Shown: piece after piece, positions 9,301-18,691 of the stretch | Numbering within the stretch: position 1 is the first letter of the stretch | Layout: the number at the start of each line of letters is the position of its first letter | Origin: Nostoc linckia z4 | GTDB lineage: Bacteria; Cyanobacteriota; Cyanobacteriia; Cyanobacteriales; Nostocaceae | NCBI RefSeq assembly: GCF_002608075.1 | Contig: NZ_LAHA01000005.1 | Span: 1-64,000, forward strand | Direction of reading: 5' to 3' | DNA: 64,000 bases | Translations under genes and position numbers: made by a program | Notes under the pieces: model-generated | Databases searched by the model: none | The model's input: only the letters and a program-made list of their open reading frames with translations | Told to the model about the DNA's origin: nothing

Positions 9301-11666
9301 TGAGCTTGTTAGAACGCTACGATGCTCAAAATCTCAAATGTCCCGTCAGTTTGACATTTCATGCTAGCATCTGCCATTGGCAACAACCACTCCAGAAAAC
9401 CATCAAGTTTTTGAGGGAAGCCTATCAAATTGGTAGAGACCAAGGAAATATGGAACATACAGCTTTTTGTGCTGCCTATGATAGCCTGCATTCCTGGGGG
9501 TGCGGACAAAACTTGGTGGAACTGGAAAAGCAAATTGCTAGCTACTATCATGCCTTTAGTAAATTGCAAAATAAAACGGCTCTTGATTATTTAGCTATTC
9601 ATTGGCAACTAACCTCGAATTTGCTGCAAACACCGGAGAATTCCGATGATTTGAGCAGCGTAGTTTGTCAGCAACAGCAAATACTATCCCGCTTAAAGCA
9701 AACTAAAGATCGCACAGCCCTAGCCCACTTTTATTGCTGTCAGCTTTTTGTGTCCTATCTTTTCCAAGATTTTCCCCAAGCCACAGCCAACGCCCAAGAG
9801 TTAGAAAAGTGTCTAGATGCAGTAGTGGGGATGGTGATTGTACCAATTTTCAATTTCTATGATTCCCTGACAGCCTTAGCTTTGTATGGTGATGCTAATA
9901 CATCAGCACAAATAAAATTACTAGAAAAAGTCACAGCTAATCAAGCCCAAATGCACAAATGGGCCCAGCAAGTACCAATAAATTATTTACATAAATTTTA
10001 TTTAGTGGAAGCAGAACGGCATCGTGTCTTAGGACAAAAATCAGAAGCAATTGAAATGTACGATATCGCCATTGCTTTAGCCACAGAAAATGAATATTTA
10101 AACGAGCAAGCCATAGGAAATGAACTCGCTGCTAGATTTTATTTGCAATGGGGTAAAGATAAAATTGCCCAAGACTATCTACTTAATGCTTATTACAATT
10201 ACGCTCGCTGGGGAGCTAAAGCAAAAGTCAAAGATTTAGAACAACGGTATCCTGAGTTTTTCACCCAAGGCACTCAAAAATCTGACTTTTCCACCTCTAA
10301 AACTATCTCTACTAGTAGTACTACTCTATCAAAATCTATAGACCTCAAGAGTTTTATCAAAGCATCTCAGGTTTTGGGACGAGAAATAAAACTCGATACT
10401 TTATTAACAAAATTGATGACAATCGTCATTGAAAATGCCGGAGCAGAAAAGGGTTATTTACTACTTCCGCAACAAGATAAATGGCAAATTGCCGCCTCAA
10501 AAATTATCGATTTAGATGCCAATCACATTTCAGAACCTATCCACTGGCAAACTGAGGCAATGCTTTCTACTGCCATTATTGATTATGTCATTCGCACCAA
10601 AGATACTGTTGTATTGCATGATGCTGCCCGTGAAGGCAACTTCACCCGCGATGCCTATATTCATCAACAGCAACCTAAATCTATTCTGTGTTTTCCTCTC
10701 CTCAATCAAAACAGATTGATTGCCATTGTTTACTTAGAAAATAATCTCACAACCGGAGCATTTACCCCAGAACAAACAGAAATTGTAAATCTGCTTTCTT
10801 CCCAAGCTGCGATTTCTCTGGAAAATGCTACTTTGTACAATACTTTAGAACAAAAAGTAGCCGAACGCACTCAAGAATTGTCTCAAGCCCTAGAAGATCT
10901 CAAAGCTACCCAAAAGCAACTTGTGGAATCAGAGAAAATGGCAGCTTTGGGAAGTCTTGTGGCTGGAGTTGCTCATGAAATCAACACACCAGTGGGTACT
11001 AGTATTACAGTTGCTTCCACCTTAGCTGACGAAACTCGTTTGTTGATTGCATCAATGGAACAAGGTTTAAAGCGCTCAGTTTTAAACAATTATTTGGAAA
11101 TTGCTCAAGAAAGCACCAAATTAATTCTCAGCAACCTCAATCGTGCCGGAGAATTAGTGCAAAGCTTCAAACAAGTAGCTGTAGACCAAACCAGCTTGGA
11201 ACAACGGACATTTTTAGTCAAGCAATATTTGGAAGAAATTATCACTAGTTTGACTCCCAAACTCAAACAAGCCTCCCATAGCTTAATTGTCACAGGGGAT
11301 GAAACAGCGAGCATCAACAGCTATCCTGGAGCTTTGGCGCAAACCATCACCAACTTAGTCATGAATTCCCTAACTCATGCCTATCAACCAGGGGAGTCAG
11401 GACAATTGCGGATTCACGTCCAACAACAAGACACCCACATAGTAATTGAATACAGTGATGACGGTTGCGGCATTGCGCCAGAAAACTTAAACAAAATTTT
11501 TCAGCCATTCTTTACCACCGCCAGACAGCAAGGGGGTAGTGGTTTAGGTCTGCATATTGTTTACAACCTAGTGGTTCAAAAGTTGCAAGGTACTATTGAT
11601 GTTCGCAGTGAACTAAAAAAGGGAACTCTATTTACAGTCATATTACCTCTAGGTTGGGAATGGTAA
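6372..11666 (+). CDS. Multi-domain Ser/Thr kinase-AAA-GAF-histidine kinase
   Basis: A signalling fusion of about 1764 residues. In order: Ser/Thr kinase (about 8-270; HKDINPAN catalytic loop near 126, DFG near 147); AAA/STAND-type ATPase (Walker A GYSGVGKS near 333, Walker B LVLFLDDLQWAD near 458); a long helical TPR-like region (about 600-1290); GAF (about 1330-1490); coiled coil; and a histidine kinase with His in GVAHEINTP near 1535, an N box at NSLTHAY and GGSGLGLHIV. This fusion is frequent in heterocystous cyanobacteria; its signal is unknown. I prefer ATG at 6372, 11 bases after GAGGA, over an upstream TTG at 6354. Residues RDWGLGTAN in the kinase domain come from a GGGGACT repeat. Confidence 0.93.
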   Translation: MLTLSGYQIIEKIYESSNSVIYKGYREADNKPVILKTLREAYPSPESIACYQREYEIIHNIHLSGVVQVYALEIHQQRPVLVLEDFGGSSLAKLQLAGKIELEHFLKLGISIAKNLREIHAANIIHKDINPANIVLNTHTKQIKFIDFGISNVLSRETQSFKNPHILEGTITYISPEQTGRMNRAIDYRSDFYSLGVTFYNLLTGKLPFPENDILALIHCHIAKQPPLLRDWGLGTANKKEIPQAMCDIVMKLMAKNAEDRYQSAYGIQADLEQCLHQLQTNGRIDVFPLARQDVCDRFIIPQKLYGREQELETLLTAFHRVSNGSTELMLIAGYSGVGKSALVNEIHKPITAKRGNFITGKYDQYQKNIPYFGIAYAFNDLCNQFLTESETILKQWQAKILNAVGNNGQVLIDVIPNLKFVIGEQPPVALVSGQEAQNRFNFVFQNFLKAICQNEHPLVLFLDDLQWADSTSLKLLKIILCDGDIQNLFIIGAYRDNEVDTIHPLVMTVDEIQKDGGIVSEIHLKNLTPKDVNALIAETLSSSIILTHGLSNLVYEKTQGNAFFTAEFLKCLYTETLLNFDYQQRKWCWNLKQIAAKEITQNVVELMMGKIVNLAPETQKILQLAACIGNNFDLSTLAVIYERSLKQVLDDLFPALQEGLIVFLNNRYHLKFFRDAQKASEINCKFQHDRVQQAAYSLISQDRKQATHLKIGRLMLNNTSAADQEDKIFEIVNQLNIGADLINNQQERNKLANLNLLAGRKAKVAAAYEAALAYFSVGIKLLAADSWQSNYNLTLALSESAAEAAFVCGDFTQMNAWVEEVLQHAQTLLDKLKIYQLQIATFSIQNQLPAANTTGLEVLQALGINFPSTLSPLELNQVLQQTANRLAGREVKDLINLPQMQQAEQLAAMQILFGIMASSYRQANELMPFLILKMVDLSLEHGNTPLSTIGYVMYGLILCGALGEIALGYQFGQLSLSLLERYDAQNLKCPVSLTFHASICHWQQPLQKTIKFLREAYQIGRDQGNMEHTAFCAAYDSLHSWGCGQNLVELEKQIASYYHAFSKLQNKTALDYLAIHWQLTSNLLQTPENSDDLSSVVCQQQQILSRLKQTKDRTALAHFYCCQLFVSYLFQDFPQATANAQELEKCLDAVVGMVIVPIFNFYDSLTALALYGDANTSAQIKLLEKVTANQAQMHKWAQQVPINYLHKFYLVEAERHRVLGQKSEAIEMYDIAIALATENEYLNEQAIGNELAARFYLQWGKDKIAQDYLLNAYYNYARWGAKAKVKDLEQRYPEFFTQGTQKSDFSTSKTISTSSTTLSKSIDLKSFIKASQVLGREIKLDTLLTKLMTIVIENAGAEKGYLLLPQQDKWQIAASKIIDLDANHISEPIHWQTEAMLSTAIIDYVIRTKDTVVLHDAAREGNFTRDAYIHQQQPKSILCFPLLNQNRLIAIVYLENNLTTGAFTPEQTEIVNLLSSQAAISLENATLYNTLEQKVAERTQELSQALEDLKATQKQLVESEKMAALGSLVAGVAHEINTPVGTSITVASTLADETRLLIASMEQGLKRSVLNNYLEIAQESTKLILSNLNRAGELVQSFKQVAVDQTSLEQRTFLVKQYLEEIITSLTPKLKQASHSLIVTGDETASINSYPGALAQTITNLVMNSLTHAYQPGESGQLRIHVQQQDTHIVIEYSDDGCGIAPENLNKIFQPFFTTARQQGGSGLGLHIVYNLVVQKLQGTIDVRSELKKGTLFTVILPLGWEW
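7061..7081. repeat. GGGGACT repeat inside the kinase domain
   Basis: Three GGGGACT units in frame in the Ser/Thr kinase coding sequence, adding a short DWGLGT stretch to its C-lobe. Confidence 0.6.
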
Positions 11667-11860
11667 CTGATGACTGATGACTGATGACTGATGACTGGGG
11701 AGATGTAGCTTTAGCTTCTCTTTGAGAGACGCTAGCACGAACCCGCAGGGTGGGAGTAGAAGGAGCAGGGGAGATGAGTTTTCCCCTCTGCTCCTGGAGC
11801 CTTTTGTACCCCATGCCCAATGCCCCATGCCCAATGCCCTATCTCCCCATCTCCTGTTTT
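11667..11860. repeat. Repeat-filled gap between two sensor kinases
   Basis: Five TGATGAC units (11667-11697), a GAGAGACGCTAGC motif and CCCAATG/CCCCATG units (11810-11850). No gene is seen. Confidence 0.65.
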
Positions 11861-11888
11861 TGATTTTCCATGACAAAATTAGTTGAAA

Positions 11889-13331
11889 ATGGTTAACGAT
11901 ACCCACATGTCTCTCTCAGCAACAGACGATGAAGTATTTCTGTTTGAAGATGATGAAGATAATACAAGTCAGAAAATTCAATTAACTTCGTTGGAATTCA
12001 AAGGTCAGATACAGGAAACTTCTGAAGCTTGGAAACTGATGATTGTAGACGATGATGCTGAAGTTCATCAGGCGACAAAGTTGGCTTTAAGAAGTTTTAC
12101 ATATCAAGGTAAACCTTTAACCTTTATCTCTGCTTTTTCGGGAATAGAAGCAAAAAAATTAATTGCAGAACACTCGGATACTGCATTTATTTTATTAGAT
12201 GTGGTGATGGAAACTAATGATGCTGGATTAAGGGTAATTCAGTATATTCGGGAGGAATTAAAAAATCAGATTGTGCGGGTGATTTTACGCACCGGACAAC
12301 CAGGAGATGCTCCAGAAGAATCGGTGATTTTAAACTATGATATCAATGACTATAAACTGAAGGTAGAACTGACTCGGCAAAAGTTAGTTACAACTGCGAT
12401 CGCTGCTTTAAGGTCATATCGCGATTTAATCACCATTCAAGAAAAAACAGCACAATTAACTAAAGCATTACACGATTTACAACAAACACAATACAATCTC
12501 GTGCAAAAAGAAAAAATGTCGGCATTGGGTAACTTAGTTACAGGCATCGCCCACGAGATTAACAACCCAATTAATTTTATTGCAGGCAACCTCAAACCTG
12601 CTGAAAATTACATTCAAGACTTATTAAGATTAATCACACTTTATCAACAAACCTTTCCCCATCCAGGAGGCGAAATTGAACAAGTCATCAGCGAAATTGA
12701 TTTAGACTACCTGCAAGAAGACTTACCCAAACTCATCTCCTCCTTAAAAGAAGGTAGCGATCGCATCCGTGGTATTAGCGCTAGTCTCCGCATCTTCTCT
12801 AGAGGTGATGGCGATCGCAAAGTTCCTTTTAATGTTCATGAAGGCCTTGATAGCACACTACTCATCCTCAAACACCGACTAAAAGGCAACGAACATCACC
12901 CACTCATTGAAATAGTCAAAGATTACGGCAACCTACCCCCAATAAAATGCTTTCCGGGGCAACTCAACCAAGTATTTATGAATATCCTCGCCAACGCCAT
13001 TGATGCTTTAGAAGAAACTCACCAAGAAAGAACTTTCCGACAAATCAAAGACAATCCCAATCGCATTACAATTCAAACGAGATTATCTCCAGACCAACAT
13101 CATGTCTTAATCCACATTCAAGACAACGGATTAGGAATGTCCGAAAACGTCAAGCAAAAATTGTTTGATTACTTATTTACCACCAAACCAGTAGGCAAAG
13201 GCACAGGTTTAGGATTAGCCATTTCCCGCCAGATTATCGAAGAAAAACACAACGGTAAACTCACAGTCACCTCAGAATTAGGCAAAGGCACAGAATTAAC
13301 CATCAACATTCCAGTGGAAAATGGGGAATAG
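11889..13331 (+). CDS. Receiver domain-histidine kinase hybrid
   Basis: About 480 residues. The N-terminal receiver domain (about 50-170) has acidic DDDAE, phospho-acceptor Asp in FILLDVVMETNDAG and an RTGQPGDAPEE loop. A coiled coil and a histidine kinase follow: His in GIAHEINNPINFI, N box MNILANAIDAL, DNGLGM and GTGLGLAISRQII. It probably receives a phosphate on the receiver and uses it to gate its own kinase, perhaps relaying from the large kinase 222 bp upstream on the same strand. The first possible start is TTG 11883; ATG 11889 or ATG 11907 is more likely. The partial kinase at 62640 has a closely similar C-terminal half. Confidence 0.92.
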   Translation: MVNDTHMSLSATDDEVFLFEDDEDNTSQKIQLTSLEFKGQIQETSEAWKLMIVDDDAEVHQATKLALRSFTYQGKPLTFISAFSGIEAKKLIAEHSDTAFILLDVVMETNDAGLRVIQYIREELKNQIVRVILRTGQPGDAPEESVILNYDINDYKLKVELTRQKLVTTAIAALRSYRDLITIQEKTAQLTKALHDLQQTQYNLVQKEKMSALGNLVTGIAHEINNPINFIAGNLKPAENYIQDLLRLITLYQQTFPHPGGEIEQVISEIDLDYLQEDLPKLISSLKEGSDRIRGISASLRIFSRGDGDRKVPFNVHEGLDSTLLILKHRLKGNEHHPLIEIVKDYGNLPPIKCFPGQLNQVFMNILANAIDALEETHQERTFRQIKDNPNRITIQTRLSPDQHHVLIHIQDNGLGMSENVKQKLFDYLFTTKPVGKGTGLGLAISRQIIEEKHNGKLTVTSELGKGTELTINIPVENGE

Positions 13332-13571
13332 GGCATTGGGTATGGGGCATTGGGCATGGGGCATGGGGCATTGGGAGTGAGGAGTTAAGAGTTAAGAATT
13401 AGGAGTTAGGAATTATTCTTTCCCTGTCTCAAGAGCCTCCCCTGGTTACCCTGCTTTCCTCATCTCCCTTGTCTCCCTCATCCCTCTCATCTTAATAGAG
13501 TTCGGATAAGCAGTATGAACTTCCCTTGTTGCCTCTCATCACCCCATGCCCCATGCCCCATACCCTATGCC
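13322..13571. repeat. Short tandem repeats and half of an inverted repeat pair
   Basis: GGGGCATTG units (13322-13375), GAGTTA units (13376-13412) and CCCCATG units (13540-13575). Positions 13501-13529 are an exact 28-base match, in inverse orientation, to about 17031-17059. No gene is seen. Confidence 0.65.
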
Positions 13572-13868
13572 CTAATTCCAATCCTGTTCTTCTTTCTTGC
13601 CGCGACTTTTATATATACCGCCCATCTCGTGCAGTTGACGAGTTTTTTCAAAAAGTTGGGCTTCGGTTAAACCCCACTGCTGCAAGACTCGATCTAAATC
13701 TTTTTGAATGTCTCTCGCCCCTGGAAAACCTTGATAGCGAATTCGCAATCTAGCTAATTCTGCCAAATTATAGTCTGTCGCTTGTTGAGCGAGTAAGATA
13801 TCAATAAGGGGACGATCGCGATTATAAAGAGGGTGCTGTTGATCTTTACCGCCCGTTGGTTCACTCAT
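13572..13868 (-). CDS. DUF3288-type cyanobacterial protein
   Basis: A 98-residue soluble protein of unknown function. The N-terminal DQQHPLYNRDRPLIDILLAQ and following ELARLRIRYQGFPGARDIQKDL match what I recall of the cyanobacteria-restricted DUF3288 family; no catalytic motif is evident. ATG at 13868 is preceded by AGGA at suitable distance. The last residues (GKKEEQDWN) run up to a CCCCATG repeat. It stands alone, divergent from clpC. Confidence 0.75.
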   Translation of the reverse strand: MSEPTGGKDQQHPLYNRDRPLIDILLAQQATDYNLAELARLRIRYQGFPGARDIQKDLDRVLQQWGLTEAQLFEKTRQLHEMGGIYKSRGKKEEQDWN

Positions 13869-13885
13869 CGTAATTCCTGAATGAT

Positions 13886-14117
13886 AAGTTGGGAGTTGGG
13901 AGTTGGGAGTTAGGAGTAAGGAGTTGGGAGTTAGGAGTTAGGAGTTAGGAGTTAGGAGTTGGGAGTGCTGAGTCTTAGTTTTTAAGTTTAGCCAAGAGTA
14001 CAGGAGCAGAAAACGCAAAAAAATCATCTTCTGCACTGAAAAATTAATTGTCAAATTGAGAACTCCTTACTACTCCTCACTCCTAACTCCTCACTCCTAA
14101 CTCCTCACTCCTCACTT
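13886..14117. repeat. GGAGTTA/TAACTCC heptamer arrays
   Basis: About ten GGAGTTRG units (13889-13966) and about eight complementary CTCCTAA/CTCCTCA units (14063-14117), separated by roughly 95 bp of non-repeated DNA. The two arrays could pair. They fill the divergent region between the DUF3288 gene and clpC. Confidence 0.8.
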
Positions 14118-14278
14118 AATCATTAGACGGCAACTACACCTGGGGTCTTACGGCTCTCACCACTGCCAGTCAATTTTAAATAAAGTTACATTAGTCCATA
14201 AGAAAATACAAAAATCTTTAGATGAGGGTGAATTTTATATCACCCAAAGTCGAAGCAGCAAGGGAGCAAGAACCCGCT

Positions 14279-16735
14279 ATGTTTGAACACTTCACTTCCG
14301 AAGCCATTAGAGTAATTATGCTAGCTCAGGAGGAGGCCCGTCGCCTGGGACACAACTTCGTAGGAACTGAACAAATTCTCCTGGGTTTGATGGGAGAAGG
14401 AACTGGGGTTGCTGCTAAAGTGCTGGCTGAATTAGGTGTTACTCTTAAAGACGCACGCCGCGAGGTAGAAAAAATTATTGGTAGGGGTTCTGGCTTTGTA
14501 CCACCAGAAATTCCTTTTACTCCCAAGGTGAAAAGCCTCTTTGAGCAATCGTTTAAAGAAGCTCATAGTTTGGGACAGAATTACATTAATACTGAACACT
14601 TACTCTTGGGATTAACTGAGGCGGGTGAAGGTGTTGCCGCTAAAGTGTTGCAGAATCTAGGAGTTGATTTCAAGACTGTCCGCAGCGCGATTATTCGCCG
14701 TTTGGGTGAAAATGCCCCAGCTTTTGCTGGTGGTAGTGGTAATCAAAAACGCACCACTACCCTAACTATGGAGGAATTTGGCAGAAATTTGACCAAATTA
14801 GCCCAAGCAGGTCAACTCGACCCTGTAGTCGGTCGCGAGAAGGAAATTGAACGTGCTGTGCAAATTCTCGGTCGCCGCACTAAGAATAACCCTGTGTTGA
14901 TTGGGGAACCAGGAGTTGGTAAAACTGCGATCGCTGAGGGTTTAGCTCAACGTATTATTAATCAAGATGTGCCGGAATCGTTACAAGATAAGCAAGTCAT
15001 CAGCCTGGATATGGGGTTATTAGTGGCTGGAACTCGCTTCCGTGGCGATTTTGAAGAACGAATCAAAAAGGTCGTGGAAGAAGTCCGTTCTGTGGGCAAT
15101 ATCATCTTGGTGATTGACGAAATTCACACCTTGGTGGGGGCTGGTGGTACAGAAGGCGGTTTGGATGCAGCTAACATCCTCAAACCCGCTTTAGCACGGG
15201 GCGAACTCCAGTGTATCGGCGCAACCACCCTCGATGAATATCGCAAGCACATAGAACGCGATGCCGCCCTAGAGCGTCGTTTTCAACCGATTATGGTGGG
15301 AGAACCTTCAGTAGAGGAAACCATACAAATTCTGTACGGCTTGCGCGGCGCTTACGAACAACACCACAAAGTCACAATTTCTGACGCCGCAGTGGTAGCA
15401 GCAGCCAAGTTGTCAGACCGCTATATTAGCGATCGCTTTTTGCCAGATAAAGCAATAGACTTAATTGATGAAGCTGGCTCCCGCGTCCGCCTGCGGAACT
15501 CTCAAAGTTCTACCAATAAAGAACTCAAACGCGAACTCGCTAACGTTACCAAAACTAAAGAAGCAGCTGTCAAAGCTCAAGATTTTGACAAAGCCGGACA
15601 ACTGCGCGACCAAGAATTGCAACTCACAGCTCAATTGCAAGCTCAAATAGCAGAAAATGAGCAAATTGTCAACGCTGCCATCGTTGACGAAGAAGACATC
15701 GCTCAAATTGTGGCTTCTTGGACTGGCGTACCAGTGAATAAGCTGACTGAATCTGAATCAGAGTTGCTGCTGCACTTAGAAGACACCCTGCACCAACGGC
15801 TTATCGGCCAAGAGCAAGCAGTCACAGCCGTATCTCGCGCCATCCGTCGCGCCCGTGTCGGCTTAAAAAATCCCAATCGTCCCATCGCTAGCTTTATCTT
15901 TTCTGGCCCCACTGGCGTTGGGAAAACAGAGTTAGCTAAAGCCTTGGCTGCTTATTTCTTTGGTTCGGAAGAAGCGATGGTTCGCTTGGATATGTCTGAA
16001 TACATGGAAAGCCATACCGTCTCCAAATTAATTGGTTCGCCTCCTGGTTATGTAGGATACGACGAAGGCGGACAGTTAACTGAATTAGTACGGCGCAAAC
16101 CATACACAGTGTTGCTTTTCGACGAAATCGAAAAAGCCCACCCCGATGTATTCAATATGCTGCTGCAAATCTTGGATGACGGTCAACTGACTGATGCCAA
16201 AGGTCGAAAAGTAGACTTCAAAAACACCTTGATTATTTTGACCTCTAACATCGGTTCCAAGGTGATTGAAAAAGGTGGTAGTGGCTTAGGCTTTGAATTT
16301 GATACCGAAGCAAACGCCAGTTACAACCGCATCCGCAACTTGGTGAATGAAGAACTCAAAGCTTACTTCCGTCCTGAGTTCCTCAACCGTCTCGATGAAA
16401 TTATTGTCTTCACCCAGCTTTCTAAGAATGAAGTCAAGCAAATTGCTGACATCATGCTCCGTGATGTTGCTAACCGCTTAACAGAAAAAGGAATCACTTT
16501 AGAAGTTAGCGATCGCTTCAAAGAGCTTGTGGTACAAGAAGGCTATAATCCCAGCTATGGTGCTAGACCATTACGTCGGGCAATTATGCGCCTGTTGGAA
16601 GATTCTCTGGCCGAAGCACTGTTGTCTGGTGAAATTGTAGATGGAGACACAGCGATGGTTGATGTTGATGATGACTCTCAAGTAAGAGTCAAAAAATCAA
16701 CCAAAAGAGAATTGCTATTGGCAAATGTTGGCTAA
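14279..16735 (+). CDS. clpC: ATP-dependent Clp protease ATPase subunit ClpC
   Basis: Hsp100 unfoldase that feeds substrates to ClpP/ClpR and is essential in cyanobacteria. 818 residues: double Clp-N repeat ([20 protein letters not shown], then [13 protein letters not shown]), AAA1 Walker A GEPGVGKT and Walker [12 protein letters not shown]/coiled-coil middle domain, AAA2 Walker A GPTGVGKT and Walker [10 protein letters not shown], and a C-terminal D2-small domain ([13 protein letters not shown]). The canonical start is ATG 14279, after AAGGGAGCAAG; an in-frame ATG at 14222 would add 19 atypical residues. A strong terminator follows. Confidence 0.97.
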   Translation: MFEHFTSEAIRVIMLAQEEARRLGHNFVGTEQILLGLMGEGTGVAAKVLAELGVTLKDARREVEKIIGRGSGFVPPEIPFTPKVKSLFEQSFKEAHSLGQNYINTEHLLLGLTEAGEGVAAKVLQNLGVDFKTVRSAIIRRLGENAPAFAGGSGNQKRTTTLTMEEFGRNLTKLAQAGQLDPVVGREKEIERAVQILGRRTKNNPVLIGEPGVGKTAIAEGLAQRIINQDVPESLQDKQVISLDMGLLVAGTRFRGDFEERIKKVVEEVRSVGNIILVIDEIHTLVGAGGTEGGLDAANILKPALARGELQCIGATTLDEYRKHIERDAALERRFQPIMVGEPSVEETIQILYGLRGAYEQHHKVTISDAAVVAAAKLSDRYISDRFLPDKAIDLIDEAGSRVRLRNSQSSTNKELKRELANVTKTKEAAVKAQDFDKAGQLRDQELQLTAQLQAQIAENEQIVNAAIVDEEDIAQIVASWTGVPVNKLTESESELLLHLEDTLHQRLIGQEQAVTAVSRAIRRARVGLKNPNRPIASFIFSGPTGVGKTELAKALAAYFFGSEEAMVRLDMSEYMESHTVSKLIGSPPGYVGYDEGGQLTELVRRKPYTVLLFDEIEKAHPDVFNMLLQILDDGQLTDAKGRKVDFKNTLIILTSNIGSKVIEKGGSGLGFEFDTEANASYNRIRNLVNEELKAYFRPEFLNRLDEIIVFTQLSKNEVKQIADIMLRDVANRLTEKGITLEVSDRFKELVVQEGYNPSYGARPLRRAIMRLLEDSLAEALLSGEIVDGDTAMVDVDDDSQVRVKKSTKRELLLANVG

Positions 16736-16852
16736 TATTTATACCTAATCACTTTTTGCGGTAATATTTTAGGAACACTCAAGCCTATTGGTTAGGCAGA
16801 GAAACAGGGGCATCTCAGACAAACATCAAGTGAAATGGTATTATACTTTCCC

Positions 16853-16883
16853 CCTCTGGTATTTCTACCAGAGGCTTTTTTTT
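16853..16883 (+). terminator. Rho-independent terminator of clpC
   Basis: A perfect 9-bp stem CCTCTGGTA/TACCAGAGG with a TTTC loop, followed by C and eight T. Confidence 0.9.
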
Positions 16884-16955
16884 AGCTATGAAATACAGTG
16901 TTTCTCAGAATAACTAAGTCGGCATGAAAAAAACAAACTATATTAAGAAATATTA

Positions 16956-17059
16956 AAGGGGAAAGGGGAAAGGGGAAAGGGGAAAGGTTTCAAATACATC
17001 CTTTACCCCTTAACCTTTTCCCAGACCACAAGGGAAGTTCATACTGCTTATCCGAAGCG
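16956..17059. repeat. GGGGAAA repeats plus inverted-pair arm
   Basis: GGGGAAA units (16957-16987), a CCCCTTAACC stretch, then 28 bases (about 17031-17059) that are the reverse complement of 13501-13529. Confidence 0.7.
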
Positions 17060-17095
17060 TATTGGAAGTGCAAAGATTAAAATTTTAAATTCCAA

Positions 17096-17115
17096 AGACG
17101 CGATTTACCGCGTCT
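17096..17115 (-). terminator. Possible terminator hairpin of pfkA
   Basis: Inverted repeat AGACGCG/CGCGTCT with a 6-nt loop, directly after the pfkA stop. On the minus strand it is followed by TTTGGAATTT, a weak T-tract. A related GAGACGCG palindrome is at 59658, so this may be a dispersed repeat that serves as a transcript end. Confidence 0.45.
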
Positions 17116-17121
17116 GTTGCT

Positions 17122-18198
17122 TTAACCGAACAGTATTGACTCTTCTCCTACGTAAATACCTAATGCCCGTGCTGTTTGTACTAAGAAATGATTGGGATTT
17201 ACAAGACATGGACTAGAAGCCAAAACTGTTTCTAAAGGAACTGCTATAACTTGTCCATTTTGCCAAGCTACCATTTGTGCAGATTGGCCATTAGCTAATA
17301 AATCTACGGCGGCTTTACCAAAAGCTGTTGCAATTAAACGGTCTGAAGCTGAGGGAATTCCACCTCGTTGGATGTGTCCTAAAACGGAAACCCGAATGTC
17401 AATTTGATGGTTAGTGCAAGAGCAAAGCTCATCGGCAATGTATTGACCGATACCGCAGGATGGCTTTTGAGAGGATGGCTTTTGAGATGAATCAGCAGCT
17501 ATTTGAACGCCTTCTGCCACAACTATAATTGCAAATCTGCGTCCCCAGCGATCGCGTAATTCTGCTAAATGTTCGCACACACCTTGAATGGTATAGGATA
17601 TTTCTGGTATTAAAATTGCATCTGCGCCCCCTGCAATGCCAGATTGTAGTGCTAAGTGACCTGCTGTGCGTCCCATGACTTCCACAATCATTACGCGATC
17701 GTGACTCGCTGCTGTAAATGTCAAACGATTTAAAGCATCAACTATTGTATTCACCGCAGTATCAAACCCAATTACTTTTTCTGTACTGCTGACATCACAA
17801 TCAATAGTTTTGGGAATAGCAACAAAGTTCCAGTTTCCTTGCTTTTGCAGTTGGTTGAGAATAGCTAAACTGCCATCTCCACCAATACCAATTAAAGCAT
17901 CTAGTTCTAAAGCATGGTAGCCAGCAACAATCTCTTCCACATGAGCTAGAGTGTCTCCTTTGTTGATGCTACCCAGAATTGTACCTCCCATATTTAGCAA
18001 GGGGTCAATACCACGTAGGTCTAAACCATGTATGCTCAGAGGAATTGCCTTTCTTTCTAAAAGCCCTCTGGTGGCATAAGGAATACCAACTACCTGCCAG
18101 TTATAGGTAAGGGTAGCATGACTAACAACCGCCCGAATTACAGCATTCAGTCCGGGACAATCTCCACCACTAGTCAGAATGCCAAGTCGTTTTTGCAT
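17122..18198 (-). CDS. pfkA: 6-phosphofructokinase (PfkA family)
   Basis: Phosphorylates fructose 6-phosphate to the 1,6-bisphosphate in glycolysis. 358 residues. N-terminal GILTSGGDCPGLNAVIRAVV, GIGGDGS phosphate loop, PKTIDCD catalytic loop with base Asp, MGRTAGHLA and GHIQRGG substrate motifs. The donor loop has Gly in GGDGS (typical of ATP enzymes) but Lys in PKTID (typical of the PPi or mixed group), and the usual Asn of TIDND is Cys. ATP is still the likelier donor. A near-repeat SSQKPSSQKPS sits around residue 244. ATG 18198 is preferred over TTG 18204. Confidence 0.92.
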   Translation of the reverse strand: MQKRLGILTSGGDCPGLNAVIRAVVSHATLTYNWQVVGIPYATRGLLERKAIPLSIHGLDLRGIDPLLNMGGTILGSINKGDTLAHVEEIVAGYHALELDALIGIGGDGSLAILNQLQKQGNWNFVAIPKTIDCDVSSTEKVIGFDTAVNTIVDALNRLTFTAASHDRVMIVEVMGRTAGHLALQSGIAGGADAILIPEISYTIQGVCEHLAELRDRWGRRFAIIVVAEGVQIAADSSQKPSSQKPSCGIGQYIADELCSCTNHQIDIRVSVLGHIQRGGIPSASDRLIATAFGKAAVDLLANGQSAQMVAWQNGQVIAVPLETVLASSPCLVNPNHFLVQTARALGIYVGEESILFG

Positions 18199-18691
18199 GG
18201 CCAATGAATTTGAGATTTTGGATTTAAGATTTTATATTGTTAAATTAATCCCACAGATGAATCTGGGGGTCAGGGAATTGCAAAAAATAGTTGTTGACTG
18301 TTGAGTGTTGACTGTGAACCATCAACGTTTAACAGTCGATTTTTTCAAAAATCAAATAGGATTCCTGTAGTTAACTAACTTTATGTTTATATTTAAGCCA
18401 AAAATTTGAGGAAGCTGTGAGGATCTCACTTTTGCTAATAAAGCTTTTCTATTTTGCTGTAGCAATCCGATTTCAGTTGTGAATAATATCGGTGTTAACT
18501 GTCAACAACCCTAACACGTAATATTTCACAAATTATTTGAGATTGCTATAGTTGATACCAAATTCCGATAGGTAGTCACGATCTCAAATCAAAAATTGAT
18601 TGATTGTCTTCACAAGTTTCTCAAATTGTTCTTTTATCATCTTAACTGCGAGACGTAGAACATCCTGAAGTTCTCAAAAAGGCTCAAAAAA
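18199..18691. promoter_or_regulatory. Intergenic region holding the hoxE promoter
   Basis: A 490-bp divergent region between pfkA and hoxE. It contains a GTTGACTGT/AACAGTC inverted repeat (18289-18345) and AT-rich DNA that must carry the hox promoter. I see no clear NtcA (GTA-n8-TAC) or LexA box by eye, so no regulator is assigned. Confidence 0.4.

Noticed and set aside
18199..18691. NtcA or LexA site before hoxE
   Set aside because: No GTA-n8-TAC with proper spacing to a -10 box and no LexA palindrome could be identified by eye.
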